Assembly: GCA_021234155.1 (NCBI GenBank)
Contig: JAJEKV010000052.1
Coordinates: 2,784,254-2,848,253 of the forward strand
DNA length: 64,000 nucleotides
From: Isoetes taiwanensis
Lineage: Eukaryota > Streptophyta > Lycopodiopsida > Isoetales > Isoetaceae
Direction of reading: 5' to 3'
The notes under the pieces were generated by a model. The model was not told the origin of the DNA, did not search any database, and was given only the letters and a program-made list of their open reading frames with translations. Positions 9,782 to 22,965 of the stretch are shown piece after piece. The number at the start of each line of letters is the position of its first letter. Positions within the stretch are counted from its first letter, which is position 1. A program made the position numbers and the translations under genes.

Positions 9782-12356
9782 GACCTTAACTAGAAAGGAT
9801 TGGAATAGTAGCATATTTAGCATTATAATTTCTCAATTATCAATCATTCCCATTAGGCGAGAACTAATTTCTTAGTCCCAAATCCAAATTGGTCATGTTG
9901 ATAATTGTTCAATAGCATGATAATTTTTCTTACAACTTTAAAATTTTCAGGATGTAAAAATCAGATTTCATACTCTTCTTAATGTTTTAAACAAGATAAT
10001 ACTTAAAGCATTACACTTAAGTTATGCGATTCCATTTTTGCCTTTCAATAAACCAAGGCAGCAAAAAATCTAATGGAAACACAGAAATATGAAATATTTA
10101 GCTAGTCTAATCCATTTAGCAAATATCTTAATCATTTTAATCATGAAACAGTGAAGAACCTGATATTTGAAGTCTCGAGATAGGATACTCCAGAATAGGC
10201 ATACATCGTTGCCTAGAATGCCATCAAATAAATCTTTAAGCGCATTTCAAATTTTCCGGGCACCCATAATACATAGCATGCAACCATGTTTTAATCACCA
10301 ACATGATGGCGTGCGTATCATCCTCCACCTTAAAATGCATCACGTATTATAAAGGCGAAAAAAAAGTATATTTCAAGCTCATTTGCAAGCACATTATTTG
10401 TGTTCAAAGTTAGCATTACCACATCGATCTCAAAGTTAGCGGAAGAACTTGGCGAAGAGGCAAAATACCCTTTGGCGGTGCCATTTTCACCGCGGAGATG
10501 ACTCCATGCATGGGCGTATTTTGCTTCACAATCAATGCGGAAACCAAGATTTGGATCCCATAAATCTCATACTAATTTCCAATCCATAAATATCGGGAAT
10601 TTCAATAAGGAACTTACCAACAGAACTCTATTTTGAAGACATTGAAGCAATGAAAACCGAAGAAGGCGCTAGTATAGAAGCTCTTACAACATTAGCAAAT
10701 GTGTATAAATGGCTGGTTGTATTATCCTGCCCCCCTCAAGTATTATCCGGCCTAGACACCTATAGTAGTATCAATTACATTCCCCTTTGGTACTTTCGAT
10801 TCCTTTGGAAGAATCCAAATTCCCTCTTCTACATCGTCAAAAATACCATTATTCTAAATTAAATCAAATTATTAAGCTTATTTATTTAGAATAAAATTGG
10901 ATAGTAGGTCGATTAGGTATGTTGTGGACAAAAGCACTTTGTTTTGGCACCGGAACCAAAAGCAGTGATGCATGGAAGGGGGCGGTTTCTTCAAAGTAAA
11001 GTAAAATTGGATCTCTAATCATAGGTCGTCGGTAGGTTTCTTCGATCGGAGGGGCGGATAACTTGTTCTACCTCCGTCTGACGTACCGGCAAGATCATAA
11101 ACCATTTTTTTGAGACTGGCGACCATCAAAGTCACGTGAAAGCGGCTTCGCATGGCTATGACGGCGACCTTCTTTTTGGCCATAGCACGGCAAAACGAAC
11201 TTGGAAGTGCCATATAGAGCAAGCTACGACACTTTTTCATATACGGATGCGGCTCCATAAAGCCGTATTTCCGACCGCCCTACAACATATTTTTCAGCAT
11301 ACAAATGGCAACCCTTTTTCATAAAAGGTGCGCAAATCCAAACTTTTGATTCATCCCATAGTTAGAACCCGATAACATACTAAACCAAACCCTTTTTGCG
11401 AGAATCGGCCCATGCTATTTGTGGTCTTCTTTAGCTTTTAAGTCTCATGATCGCGGCTACATTAGCCATCGAGAACAACTCATCCATTATCACGAAACAA
11501 ACCCTAGGTTTAGGGCTATTTAACACTATATCGAAAATCAATGGTAATTTTAGCCCCAAAATATTTGGCGAGTATCCATTGAAACCTTATTACAAGAAAA
11601 ACCTTCATCATCTTTTCGATAAAATGCTTTATCAACCATTACAAGAAGCTTCCCCAAAGATATAAATGCTTGTCGCCACTTCTCCAAACATATAACGGCT
11701 TATGCTTATTGCCGCAACTACACCAAGCATATAAAGGATTTTGCCATACTTTGCTTTTGTAGACAATTTGGTTTTTTATAGCATACAAGCTATTAAAAAG
11801 CACATCCTAGATCGTAAGATGATTTTTCATGGGGTCCACATTTAACATAAGGGTTTCAAACTTTGTAATAATAAACCTTCTCTTTGATTAAATATAGTCC
11901 AAAATCATTTTTGTATCACCACTGGGATATGCACGTCACTTATAAAACCTTTATACCCCATATAATATTTCGTATCCATGCTTCTCACAAAATAGCAAAA
12001 GTAAAGCTCTAGTGTTTTTGTACACAAGAACCATTGAGGTAAAATATTTTAGTTGTATCCACTTCTGAGGTAAAATGTTCTACCCCCATAACTTCATCTC
12101 AACACCATAACTTCATCTCAACTTTGCACATGCATCACCCTTCAAGTTTGCATTTCATGCCAAATCGTGTCATATAGCCACCTCGTGCCATAAGCCTCTA
12201 TAAATATTCAAACAAATTGATACTTCCATAATTATTTCCAAAGCATAAGGCCTAAGCCAAGATTGTAATATGCCCTAAAAGGCAATTTTGCATCTTAAAC
12301 CAACTTTATTACGAAGGGCAAATTGGCCCCAACCTTTCAAAAAGAATATCTTTTTA

Positions 12357-12405
12357 TTCTTCTTCTTCTTCTTCTTCTTCTTCTTCTTCTTCTTCTTCTT
12401 CTTCT
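12357..12405. repeat. (TTC)n microsatellite, tail of E5
   Basis: About 16 units after a T-rich lead-in. It abuts the T module of E5. Confidence 0.9.
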
Positions 12406-15400
12406 CCCACATCCCTCCCTCAGGATGTAGGACACCACTTTTATAAGGAAAGTAGGACACACCCCTTATAAAGAGGGGTCCTACTTCCTTATCACAAGAA
12501 AGCGGTTAATGCATGAGATATTGATATTTTGAAATTTAGATTATTGGGTACATTGGCCTCTAATCTCTATGCCATGGCACTATGGACCAAAGGTCTTTTA
12601 TAATCTTAATATGTAAATGCGGCCTGATTGGAGCCATACATACCATGGATAGCGGATATATGCATTATGTCATTTCATAGGCTATGGACCATTTTACCAT
12701 AAGATATGGTAGCGAAACCATTCAACTGTAATAGAACATAATATCAGTTAGTAATGCTAGATCCAAATAAGGAATCAACATTATTTAATGGTTTTGGAAA
12801 TGATGTGTTTCCTGAATACCTCCAGCAAATAGATGTCACAGTTTCTTCTTCGAATATGTTCTTACAAAGACTACGGTCAGATAATGTTAAAAAACATTTA
12901 AAAGCCTCGTTCAGAGTAAGGACATGTCTCCCAATATCTACCCCGTGTTTTATGCCGCCACATCAGTACTCCTACTTCCATTATCCCTTAATATAATCAA
13001 CATTTCACAATATAGCTTAAATTTAGATCTTATTGTAATATGTATAACATGTACTTAAACCTTTACTTGAAATAGTAATCATTCTTTATTTATTTATCAT
13101 GAAAAATATAATCGTTTTACAATATCAATTTGCCAATAGAAAGATCTCACCAAGTTCTTGCCATAAATCATATTCCTCTTCAATCTTTTTATAACTCTTT
13201 AACTTCGACAATTTTGATTCCAAATATTCCCATCTCTTTTCGAAGTTAACGACCACCCTAGAAACAAAATAGAGACAATTGGAGGAGAGAACCCGCACTG
13301 CGACCAATCAATACACAATTAGCATGATAATGGTAAATGTAAAAAAAGGGCCAAGGTACATTGGGTCTCTCAGTTTATCACCGATCACCAATTGTATCCT
13401 TTTGCCCCCCAGGTGACCTTAACTAGAAAGGATTGGAATAGTAGCATATTTAGCATTATAATTTCTCAATTATCAATCATTCCCATTAGACGAACTAATT
13501 TCTTAGTCCCAAATCCACCGGTCATGTTGATAATTGTTCAATAGCATGATAATTTTCTTACAACTTTAAATTTTAGGATGTAAAAATCGATTTCATACTC
13601 TTCTTAATGTTTTAAACAAGATAATACTTTGCGCATACATTTAAGTTATGCGATTCCATTTTTGCCTTTCAATAAACCAAGGCAGCAAAAAATCTAATGG
13701 AAACACAGAAATATGAAATATTTAGCTAGTCTAATCCATTTAGCAAATATCTTAATCATTTTAATCATGAAACAATGAAGAACCTGATATTTGAAGTCTC
13801 CAGATAGGATACTCCAGAATAGGCATACATCGTTGCCTAGAATGCCATCAAATAAATCTTTTAAGCGATTTCAAAGATTTTCCAGGAGCCATAATACATA
13901 GCATGCAACCATGTTTTAATCACCAGCAGATGACGTGCGTATCATCCTCCACCTTAAAATGCATCTGTATTATAAGGCAGAAACAGAAAGTATATATTTC
14001 AAGCTCATTTGCAAGCCTGTTATTTGTGTTCAAAGTTAGCATTACCACATCGATCTCAAAGTTAGCGAGAAGAACTTGGCGAAGAGGCAAAATACCCTTT
14101 GGCGATTGCCATTTCGCGGGGAGATGACTCCATGCATGGAACTGTATTTTGCTTCACAATCTGTCTGGAAACCAAGATTTGGATCCCATAAATCTCATAC
14201 TAATTTCGAAATCCATAAATATCAGGAATTTCAATAAGGAACTTACCAACAGAACTCTATTTTGAAGACATTGAAGCAATGAAAACCAAAGAAAGTTAGT
14301 ATAGAAGCTCTTTCCACAGACATAGCAAATAGTTTGTATTATTACACCTATAGTAGACAAGATCATAAACCATTTTTTTGAGCTACAGAGCAGATCCAAC
14401 AAAAGTGCATGGGAAGGGGGCCGGTCGTATGCAACTTTTTGGCCATAGCACGGCAAAAGGGGCTTGGGCCTGCCATATAGCGCCAGCATCCCGCATACCG
14501 CAAAGATCATAAACCATTTTTTGAGACCTGGCAGCCATCAAAGTCCTGTGAAGCAGCTTCATGGCTATGACGACAACCTTCTTTTTGGCCATAGCCTGGC
14601 AAAACGAACTTGGAAGTGCCATATAGAGCAAGCTTACTTACACCATATCCGGATCGCCCATAAAAGCCGGTTTTCAAAGAAATGGATCCTACAACATATT
14701 TTTCGGCTACAAATGGCAACCCTTTTCATAAGAGGTCTGCAAATCCAAACTTTTGATTCTAAATCCTAGGAACCGACATACTAGGCGACCTTTTGGCAAG
14801 AATCATTACCATGCTATTTGTGGTCTTCTTTAGCTTTTAGGCAGATGCGGCTACATTAGCCATCCAGAACAACTCATCCATTATACAGAAGCAAACCCTA
14901 GGTTTAGGGCTATTTAGGGCATATCGAAAATCAATGGTAATTTTAGCCCCAAAATATTTGGCAGAGTATCCATTGAAACCTTATTACAAGAAAAAACCTT
15001 CATCATCTTTTTCGATAAAATGCTTTATCAACCATTACAAGAAGCTTCCCCTAAGCATATAAGGGCTTGTCGCCACTTCTCCAAGCATATAACGGCTTAT
15101 GCTTATTGCCGCAACTACACCAAGCATATAAAGGATTTTGCCATACTTTGCTTTTTGTAGACAATTTGGTTTTTGCCATACAAGCTATTAAAAAGCACAT
15201 CCTAGATCGTAAGATGATTTTTCATGGGGTCCACATTTAACATAAGGGTTTCAAACTTTGTAATAATAAACCTTCTCTTTGATTAAATATAGTCCAAAAT
15301 CATTTTTGTATCACCACTGGGATATGCACGTCACTTATAAAACCTTTATACCCCATATAATATTTCGTATCCATGCTTCTCACAAAATAGCAAGTAAAGC

Positions 15401-15737
15401 TCTAGTGTTTTTTGTACACAAGAACCATTGAGGTAAAATATTTTAGTTGTATCCACTTCTGAGGTAAAATGTTCTACCCCATAACTTCATCTCAACACCA
15501 TAACTTCATCTCAACTTTGCACATGCATCACCCTTCAAGTTTGCATTTCATGCCAAATCGTGTCATATAGCCACCTCGTGCCATAAGCCTCTATAAATAT
15601 TCAAACAAATTGATACTTCCATAATTATTTCCAAAGCATAAGGCCTAAGCCAAGATTGTAATATGCCCTAAGGCAATTTTGCATCTTAAACCAACTTTAT
15701 TACGAAGGGCAAATGGCTAACCTTTCAAAAAGAATAT
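12406..15737 (-). mobile_element. E5, non-autonomous copy, noisy
   Basis: T is at 12406-12500, K at 12807-12828 (TTCCTG arm weakened), H at about 12940-12960 (hairpin arms damaged at CCTGG and CCAGG), the GTGAGATC box near 13141-13152, and PK at 13283-13416. It carries many one- to four-base differences from E3/E7, most of them at CAG or CTG. In 14154-14700 a segment is duplicated and scrambled relative to E3. A telomere-like motif is near 14896-14915. Confidence 0.7.
13283..13416 (-). promoter_or_regulatory. PK pseudoknot, E5 (damaged)
   Basis: The arms are recognisable, but the CTGCAG at the splice site reads CACTGCGA and the a' arm region gains extra A residues. The damage sits on the CAG/CTG positions. 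Confidence 0.5.
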
Positions 15738-15854
15738 CTTCTTCTTCTTCTTCTTCTTCTTCTTCTTCTTCTTCTTCTTCTTCTTCTTCTTCTTCTTCTT
15801 CTTCTTCTTCTTCTTCTTTCTTCTTCTTCTTCTTCTTCTTCTTCTTCTTCTTCT
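15738..15854. repeat. (CTT)n microsatellite, tail of E6
   Basis: About 39 units, with one phase slip near 15817 (CTTTC). Confidence 0.95.
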
Positions 15855-18800
15855 CATCATCCCTCCTCGGGATGTGGGACACCACTTTTTATAAGGAAAG
15901 TAGGACACCCCCTTATAAAAAGAGGGGTCCTACTTCCTTACACCAGAAGAAAGCAGATTAATCTACATGAGATATTGATATTTTGAAATTTAGAGTATTA
16001 GGTACATTGGCCCTAATCTCTATGCCATGGCACTATGGACCAAGGTCTTTTTATAATCTTAATATGTACGTACAGCACAGTGGGCCATACATACCATGGA
16101 TAGCCAGATATATGCATTATGTCATTTCATAGGCTATGGACCATTTACCATAAGATATGGTAGCGAAACCATTCAACTGTAATAGAACATAATATCAGTT
16201 AGTAATGCTAGATCCAAATAAGGAATCAACATTATTTAATGGTTTCGGAAATGATGTGTTTCCTGAATACCTCCAGCAAATAGATGTCACAGTTTCTTCT
16301 TCGAATATGTTCTTACAAAGACTACGGTCAGATAATGTTAAAAAACATTTAAAAGCCTCGTTCAGAGTAAGGACATGTCTCCCAATATCTACCCTGGTGT
16401 TTTATGCCAGGCCACATCAGGTACTCCTACTTCCATTATCCCTTAATATAATCAACATTTCACAATATAGCTTAAATTTAGATCTTATTGTAATATGTAT
16501 AACATGTACTTAAACCTTTACTTGAAATAGTAATCATTCTTTATTTATTTATCATGAAAAATATAATCGTTTTACAATATCAATTTGCCAATAGAAAGAT
16601 CTCACCAAGTTCTTGCCATAAATCATATTCCTCTTCAATCTTTTTATAACTCTTTAACTCAGCAATTTTGATTCCAAATATTCCCATCTCTTTCGAGTTA
16701 ACGACCACCCTAGAAACAAAATAGAGACAATTGGAGGAGAGAACCCGTATCATTGTTTAAAATCAATACACAATTAGCATGATAATGGTAAATGTAAGGG
16801 CCAAAAGGTACATTGGGTCTCTCAGTTTATCACTGATCACCAATTGTATCCTTTTGCCCTGAGGTGACCTTAACTAGAAAGGATTGGAATAGTAGCATAT
16901 TTAGCATTATAATTTCTCAATTATCAATCATTCCCATTAGACGAGAACTAATTTCTTAGTCCCAAATCCAAATTTGTCATGTTGATAATTGTTCAATAGC
17001 ATGATAATTTTCTTACAACTTTAAATTTTCATGTAAAAATCAGATTTCATACTCTTCTTAATGTTTTAAACAAGATAATACTTAAGCGCATACATTTAAG
17101 TTATGCGATTCCATTTTTGCCTTTCAATAAACCAAGGCAGCAAAAAATCTAATGGAAACACAGAAATATGAAATATTTAGCTAGTCTAATCCATTTAGCA
17201 AATATCTTAATCATTTTAATCATGAAACAGTGAAAGAACACGATATTTGAAGTCTCGGATAGGATACTCTTAATAGGCATACATACATTTGCCTAGAATG
17301 CCATCAAATAAATCTTTAAGCGCATTTCGACATTTTCGGCAAACCATAATACATAGCATGCAACCATGTTTTAATCACCAACGGATGACGTCGCTTATCA
17401 TCCTCCACCTTAAAATGCATCACAGATTATAAGGCGCAAAACGAAAGTATATATTTCAAGCTCATTTGCAAGCCCTGCTATTTGTGTTCAAAGTTAGCAT
17501 TACCACATCGATCTCAAAGTTAGCAAATGGAACTTGGCTTAAGAGGCAAAATACCCTTTGGCGGTGCCATTTTCTCATTAGGAGATGACTCCATGCATGG
17601 AACGTATTTTGCTTCACAATGCATGGAAACCAAGATTTGGATCCCATAAATCTCATACTAATTTCAAAATCCATAAATATCGGGAATTTCAATAAGGAAC
17701 TTACCAAAGAACTCTATTTTGAAGACATTGAAGCAATGAAAACCAAGAAGTCGCTAGTATAGAAGCTCTTACAACAGATAGCAAATGTGTACAATGGCTG
17801 GTTTGTATTATCCGAGCCCCCATCAGATATCCTGCCTAGACACCTATAGTAGTATCCGCCCCCCCTTTGGTACTTTTCCCCCTTTGGAAGAATCCGCCCC
17901 CTCTTCTACATCGTCAAAAATACCATTATTCTAAATTAAATCAAATTATTAACTGTTTATTTAGAATAAAATTGGATAGTAGGTCGATTAGGTATGTTGT
18001 GGACAAAACTGCCTGTTTTGAGCGGCAGAGCATCAAACTTTTAGTGCGGATGCATGGAAGGGGGGCCGGTTTCTTCCAAAGGGGCGAACCACCAAAGGGG
18101 CTATGCTCAAGATGGTCGTCGTGCCTATTTTCTTCGATCCGGAGGGGGGGATAATACACCCTCGCGTCTGTACTCTGATTTCATAAACCATTTTTGAGAC
18201 ACAGCGGCCATCAAAGTCCCTGTGGAAGAATTCATGGCTATAGACGACGACCTTCTTTTTTGGCCATAGCACGGCAAAACGAACTTGGAAGTGCCATATA
18301 GAGCAAGCTACGACACTTTTTCATATCCGGATCGCTCCATAAAGCCGGTATTTCCGACAAGAATTCCTACAACATATTTTTTTGCTACAAATGGCAACCC
18401 TTTTCATAAGAGAGCAACATCAAATCCAAACTTTTGATTCTAAATCCGGTTAGAACCCGACATACTAGGCGTAGCTTTGCAGAATCGGCCCATGCTATTT
18501 GTGGTCTTCTTTAGCTTTTAGGCAGATGCGGCTACATTAGCCATCCAGAACAACTCATCCATTATACAGAAGCAAACCCTAGGTTTAGGGCTATTTAGGG
18601 CATATCGAAAATCAATGGTAATTTTAGCCCCAAAATATTTGGCAGTATCCATTGAAACCTTATTACAAGAAAACCTTCATCATCTTTTCGATAAAATGCT
18701 TTATCAACCATTACAAGAAGCTTCCCCAAGCATATAAGGGCTTGTCGCCACTTCTCCAAGCATATAACGGCTTATGCTTATTGCCGCAACTACACCAAGC

Positions 18801-19426
18801 ATATAAAGGATTTTGCCATACTTTGCTTTTTGTAGACAATTTGGTTTTTGCCATACAAGCTATTAAAAAGCACATCCTAGATCGTAAGATGATTTTTCAT
18901 GGGGTCCACATTTAACATAAGGGTTTCAAACTTTGTAATAATAAACCTTCTCTTTGATTAAATATAGTCCAAAATCATTTTTGTATCACCACTGGGATAT
19001 GCACGTCACTTATAAAACCTTTATACCCCATATAATATTTCGTATCCATGCTTCTCACAAAATAGCAAGTAAAAGCTCTAGTGTTTTTTTTTTTACACAA
19101 GAACCATTGAGGTAAAATATTTTTAGTTGTATCCACTTCTGAGGTAAAATGTTCTACCCCATAACTTCATCTCAACACCATAACTTCATCTCAACTTTGC
19201 ACATGCATCACCCTTCAAGTTTGCATTTCATGCCAAATCGTGTCATATAGCCACCTCGTGCCATAAGCCTCTATAAATATTCAAACAAATTGATACTTCC
19301 ATAATTATTTCCAAAGCATAAGGCCTAAGCCAAGATTGTAATATGCCCTAAGGCAATTTTGCATCTTAAACCAACTTTATTACGAAGGGCAAATTGGCCC
19401 CAACCTTTCAAAAAGAATATCTTTTT
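15855..19426 (-). mobile_element. E6, non-autonomous copy
   Basis: T is at 15855-15937, K at 16258-16280, H at 16393-16411 (CCTGG pairs CCAGG, intact), the box at about 16597-16608, and PK at 16733-16868 with a scrambled splice site. The 3' exon acceptor is strong: TACTAAC, then ATTACAG|TTGAATGG near 16186. The exon that follows runs about 19 codons to a stop. The 17.2-18.3 kb part is noisy relative to E3, again mainly at CAG/CTG. Confidence 0.72.
16733..16868 (-). promoter_or_regulatory. PK pseudoknot, E6 (splice site scrambled)
   Basis: The CCTGCAGCC of E3 is replaced by TCATTGTTTAAAA, while bases on both sides match E3. Loss of one CTGCAG alone breaks the 3' splice site and one end of arm b'. 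Confidence 0.5.
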
Positions 19427-19474
19427 ATTCTTCTTCTTCTTCTTCTTCTTCTTCTTCTTCTTCTTCTTCTTCTT
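19427..19474. repeat. (TTC)n microsatellite, tail of E7
   Basis: About 15 units preceded by CTTTTTATTC, the same lead-in as at 12350. Confidence 0.9.
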
Positions 19475-20356
19475 CCCACATCCCTCCCTCAGGATGTAGG
19501 ACACCACTTTTTATAAGGAAAGTAGGACACCCCCTTATAAAAAGAGGGGTCCTACTTCCTTACACCAGAAGAAAGCAGATTAATCTGCATGAGATATTGA
19601 TATTTTGAAATTTAGAGTATTAGGTACATTGGCCCTAATCTCTATGCCATGGCACTATGGACCAAGGTCTTTTTATAATCTTAATATGTACGTACAGCAC
19701 AGTGGGCCATACATACCATGGATAGCCAGATATATGCATTATGTCATTTCATAGGCTATGGACCATTTACCATAAGATATGGTAGCGAAACCATTCAACT
19801 GTAATAGAACATAATATCAGTTAGTAATGCTAGATCCAAATAAGGAATCAACATTATTTAATGGTTTCGGAAATGATGTGTTTCCTGAATACCTCCAGCA
19901 AATAGATGTCACAGTTTCTTCTCCGAATATGTTCTTACAAAGACTACGGTCAGATAATGTTAAAAAACATTTAAAAGCCTCGTTCAGAGTAAGGACATGT
20001 CTCCCAATATCTACCCTGGTGTTTTATGCCAGGCCACATCAGGTACTCCTACTTCCATTATCCCTTAATATAATCAACATTTCACAATATAGCTTAAATT
20101 TAGATCTTATTGTAATATGTATAACATGTACTTAAACCTTTACTTGAAATAGTAATCATTCTTTATTTATTTATCATGAAAAATATAATCGTCTTACAAT
20201 ATCAATTTGCCAATAGAAAGATCTCACCAAGTTCTTGCCATAAATCATATTCCTCTTCAATCTTTTTATAACTCTTTAACTCAGCAATTTTGATTCCAAA
20301 TATTCCCATCTCTTTCGAGTTAACGACCACCCTAGAAACAAAATAGAGACAATTGG

Positions 20357-20490
20357 AGGAGAGAACCCGTACCTGCAGCCAATCAATACACAATTAGCAT
20401 GATAATGGTAAATGTGCAAGGGCCAAAAGGTACATTGGGTCTCTCAGTTTATCACTGATCACCAATTGTATCCTTTTGCCCTAAGGTGAC
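20357..20490 (-). promoter_or_regulatory. PK pseudoknot, E7
   Basis: Nearly identical to E3, with all arms, branch point UGCUAAU and UGCAG|GUACGG intact. One base changes next to arm a (CTGAGG to CTAAGG). Confidence 0.62.
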
Positions 20491-20861
20491 CTTAACTAGA
20501 AAGGATTGGAATAGTAGCATATTTAGCATTATAATTTCTCAATTATCAATCATTCCCATTAGACGAGAACTAATTTCTTAGTCCCAAATCCAGCTGGTCA
20601 TGTTGATAACTGTTCAATAGCATGATAATTTTCTTACAACTTTAAATTTTCAGATGTAAAAATCAGATTTCATACTCTTCTTAATGTTTTAAACAAGATA
20701 ATACTTAAGCGCATACACTTAAGTTATGCGATTCCATTTTTGCCTTTCAATAAACCAAGGCAGCAAAAAATCTAATGGAAACACAGAAATATGAAATATT
20801 TAGCTAGTCTAATCCATTTAGCAAATATCTTAATCATTTTAATCATGAAACAATGAAGAAC

Positions 20862-20975
20862 CTGATATTTGAAGTCTCCAGATAGGATACTCCAGAATAG
20901 GCATACATCGTTGCCTAGAATGCCATCAAATAAATCTTTAGCGCATTTCAGCATTTTCCAGGAGCCATAATACAT
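20862..20975 (-). CDS. Candidate first exon of E7 (38 codons)
   Basis: Same 38-codon frame as at 6488-6601, again ending SGDFKYQ at CAG|GTTCTT in phase 0. Preservation in two copies that differ elsewhere supports a real exon but does not show function. Confidence 0.4.
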
Positions 20976-21393
20976 AGCATGCAACCATGTTTTAATCACC
21001 AGCAGATGACGTGCGTATCATCCTCCACCTTAAAATGCATCATATTATAAAGGCGTAAAATGTAAAAGTATATATTTCAAGCTCATTTGCAAGCCCATTA
21101 TTTGTGTTCAAAGTTAGCATTACCACATCGATCTCAAAGTTAGCAATAAGAACTTGGCGAAGAGAGGCAAAATACCCTTTGGCGATTGCCATTTTCTCGC
21201 AGAGATGACTCCATGCATGGAATCATTTTTGCTTCACAATCTGTCTGGAAACCAAGATTTGGATCCCATAAATCTCATACTAATTTCGAAATCCATAAAT
21301 ATCAGGAATTTCAATAAGGAACTTACCAACAGAACTCTATTTTGAAGACATTGAAGCAATGAAAAACCGAAGAAGCTGCTAGTATAGAAGCTC

Positions 21394-21648
21394 TTACAGC
21401 GTATTAGCAAATGTGTACAGCGTACCAGCAAGATCATAAACCATTTTTTGAGACCTGGCAGCCATCAAAGTCCTGTGAAGCAGCTTCATGGCTATGACGA
21501 CAACCTTCTTTTTGGCCATAGCCTGGCAAAACGAACTTGGAAGTGCCATATAGAGCAAGCTACGACACTTTTTCATATCTGGATCGCTCCATAAAGCCGT
21601 ATTTCCAGCAACAGATCCTACAACATATTTTTCAGCTACAAATGGCAA
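21394..21648 (-). CDS. Candidate coding segment, VAEKYVVGS type, E7 copy
   Basis: Same frame as at 7419-7646, extended past the VYDLAG point because of the local deletion, so the last ten codons (ending FANTL) are new. A good donor, TTG|GTAAGTTCC, lies about 100 bases further along the element strand. The protein is not recognised. Confidence 0.3.
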   Translation of the reverse strand: MPFVAEKYVVGSVAGNTALWSDPDMKKCRSLLYMALPSSFCQAMAKKKVVVIAMKLLHRTLMAARSQKMVYDLAGTLYTFANTL

Positions 21649-21947
21649 CCCTTTTCATAAGAGGTCTGCAAATCCAAACTTTTGATTCTAAATCCGGTTA
21701 GAACCGACATACTAGGCAGCCCTTTTGCAGAATCGGCCCATGCTATTTGTGGTCTTCTTTAGCTTTTAGGCAGATGCGGCTACATTAGCCATCCAGAACA
21801 ACTCATCCATTATACAGAAGCAAACCCTAGGTTTAGGGCTATTTAGGGCATATCGAAAATCAATGGTAATTTTAGCCCCAAAATATTTGGCAGAGTATCC
21901 ATTGAAACCTTATTACAAGAAAAACCTTCATCATCTTTTCGATAAAC

Positions 21948-22965
21948 TTCTGCGATTTTTGTTTCGTATTTGGGAATTAGTGGTTGGGACTATGATTTTA
22001 GTGTCGTATTGTATAGAAAAGGGTATATTTTGCGTTGTTTGAGCAGCTTAATGGCGTTTAGTGGTCATGTTACTATTTTGATGTGTTTTCATGATTTCTT
22101 GCCATCTTGGAATAGAAAAAGTAATGCTGTGCGGATGAAAGGGCGTGCTGCTTTCTATTTTAGGCTCCTTATTTTGGGGAGAGTGCAGGGCAGGGGCGGG
22201 CTTAGCAAATAAGCAGGGCTTTGCAAAATGCTGGGCTCTTCATGTTCTTTGGTGAAGGGCGTGAAGATCCGTGGCTCCTTTGTTTTGGTTTTACACTTCG
22301 GTTGCATGGGCTTTTTGTTTATTTTTCGTTTTCTTTGTCTATATTTCGGTCCGGCAACAAAGCGGCATGCCCGCCTTGTTCGTGGCGCAGCTTTCGTGGT
22401 CGTGGTTGTTCCCGCTTCTGTGGGCAGCGACTATTTACTGAATCGGCTTCTTTGGCTTGTTATTTAAATGCCTTGTTTGGCTTCTTTGGCCGCTATCTAT
22501 TTCTCATTGGGAGCGTAGGCGGGCGAAAGCTTATCTTTCTTTCTTTTCCGTAGGGCATATCTGTGTCTGTGTGTTCTGCAGGTATATTTGGTTGCTGTGA
22601 AGAGGATGGATTCTGGCCCAAGAAGTAGTCGCGACCGCACTAGCAACTGCAGGGATTGACGCGCGGGATTGACACCGGCATTCATTCATGCAGTTCAAAA
22701 TCTTGGCGGCAGCGGAGGATCCATTTGGGCAGTCTAGTTTGGCACAGGTCGCCAGGAATGATGCCTGCCATTGAGTTTGGCCCTCGATTTTTCCAATGTG
22801 CACGTAGACCATTGAGCACTTTTGCACCATTGGAAGTGGGGCTAAGATTTCTGGTGGAAAAATCCCTGGTCCTTGATCTGGCACAATTTGTAGAATATTC
22901 CCCGGATCAGTGGCCCAAAACAAAAGATAGAAAAAACCCATAAACCCCATAAAAAACATTACTAA
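21948..22965. other. Foreign 1.02-kb insertion in E7
   Basis: The family sequence runs to CGATAAA at about 21947 and resumes at ACCATTACAAG at about 22966. Eleven bases of the element (ATGCTTTATCA) are missing. The insert is visibly richer in G and C than its surroundings and matches nothing else in the window. Its right end is A-rich (AAAAAACCCATAAACCCC), which could be a + strand retrocopy tail. No terminal repeats or clear target duplication are visible. It could be a small transposon, a retrocopied transcript fragment, or an assembly join. Confidence 0.6.
22531..22959 (-). CDS. Hypothetical ORF inside the insertion
   Basis: A 142-codon open frame fills the right half of the insert. The predicted protein has a hydrophobic N-terminus (GFMGFFYLLFWA) and later several cysteines. 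The frame ends near the middle of the insert. No domain is recognised. An overlapping + strand frame (22221-22553) is also open, so coding is unproven. Confidence 0.2.
   Translation of the reverse strand: MFFMGFMGFFYLLFWATDPGNILQIVPDQGPGIFPPEILAPLPMVQKCSMVYVHIGKIEGQTQWQASFLATCAKLDCPNGSSAAAKILNCMNECRCQSRASIPAVASAVATTSWARIHPLHSNQIYLQNTQTQICPTEKKER

Larger units (their letters stand above)
8772..12356 (-). mobile_element. E4, non-autonomous copy with T, K, H and PK
   Basis: This has the full module order: PK (9652-9781), GTGAGATC box (about 9508-9518), H (about 9305-9325, damaged), AAGAAG, K (9165-9187, TTTGCTG pairs with CAGCAAA with weak inner pairs), a short 3' exon, T (8772-8864), and the (AAG)n tail. 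The region between K and T is about 300 bases, where the coding family has 4 kb of ORF2 and RT. Differences from E3 cluster at CAG and CTG. A telomere-like motif is near 11500-11520. Confidence 0.75.
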
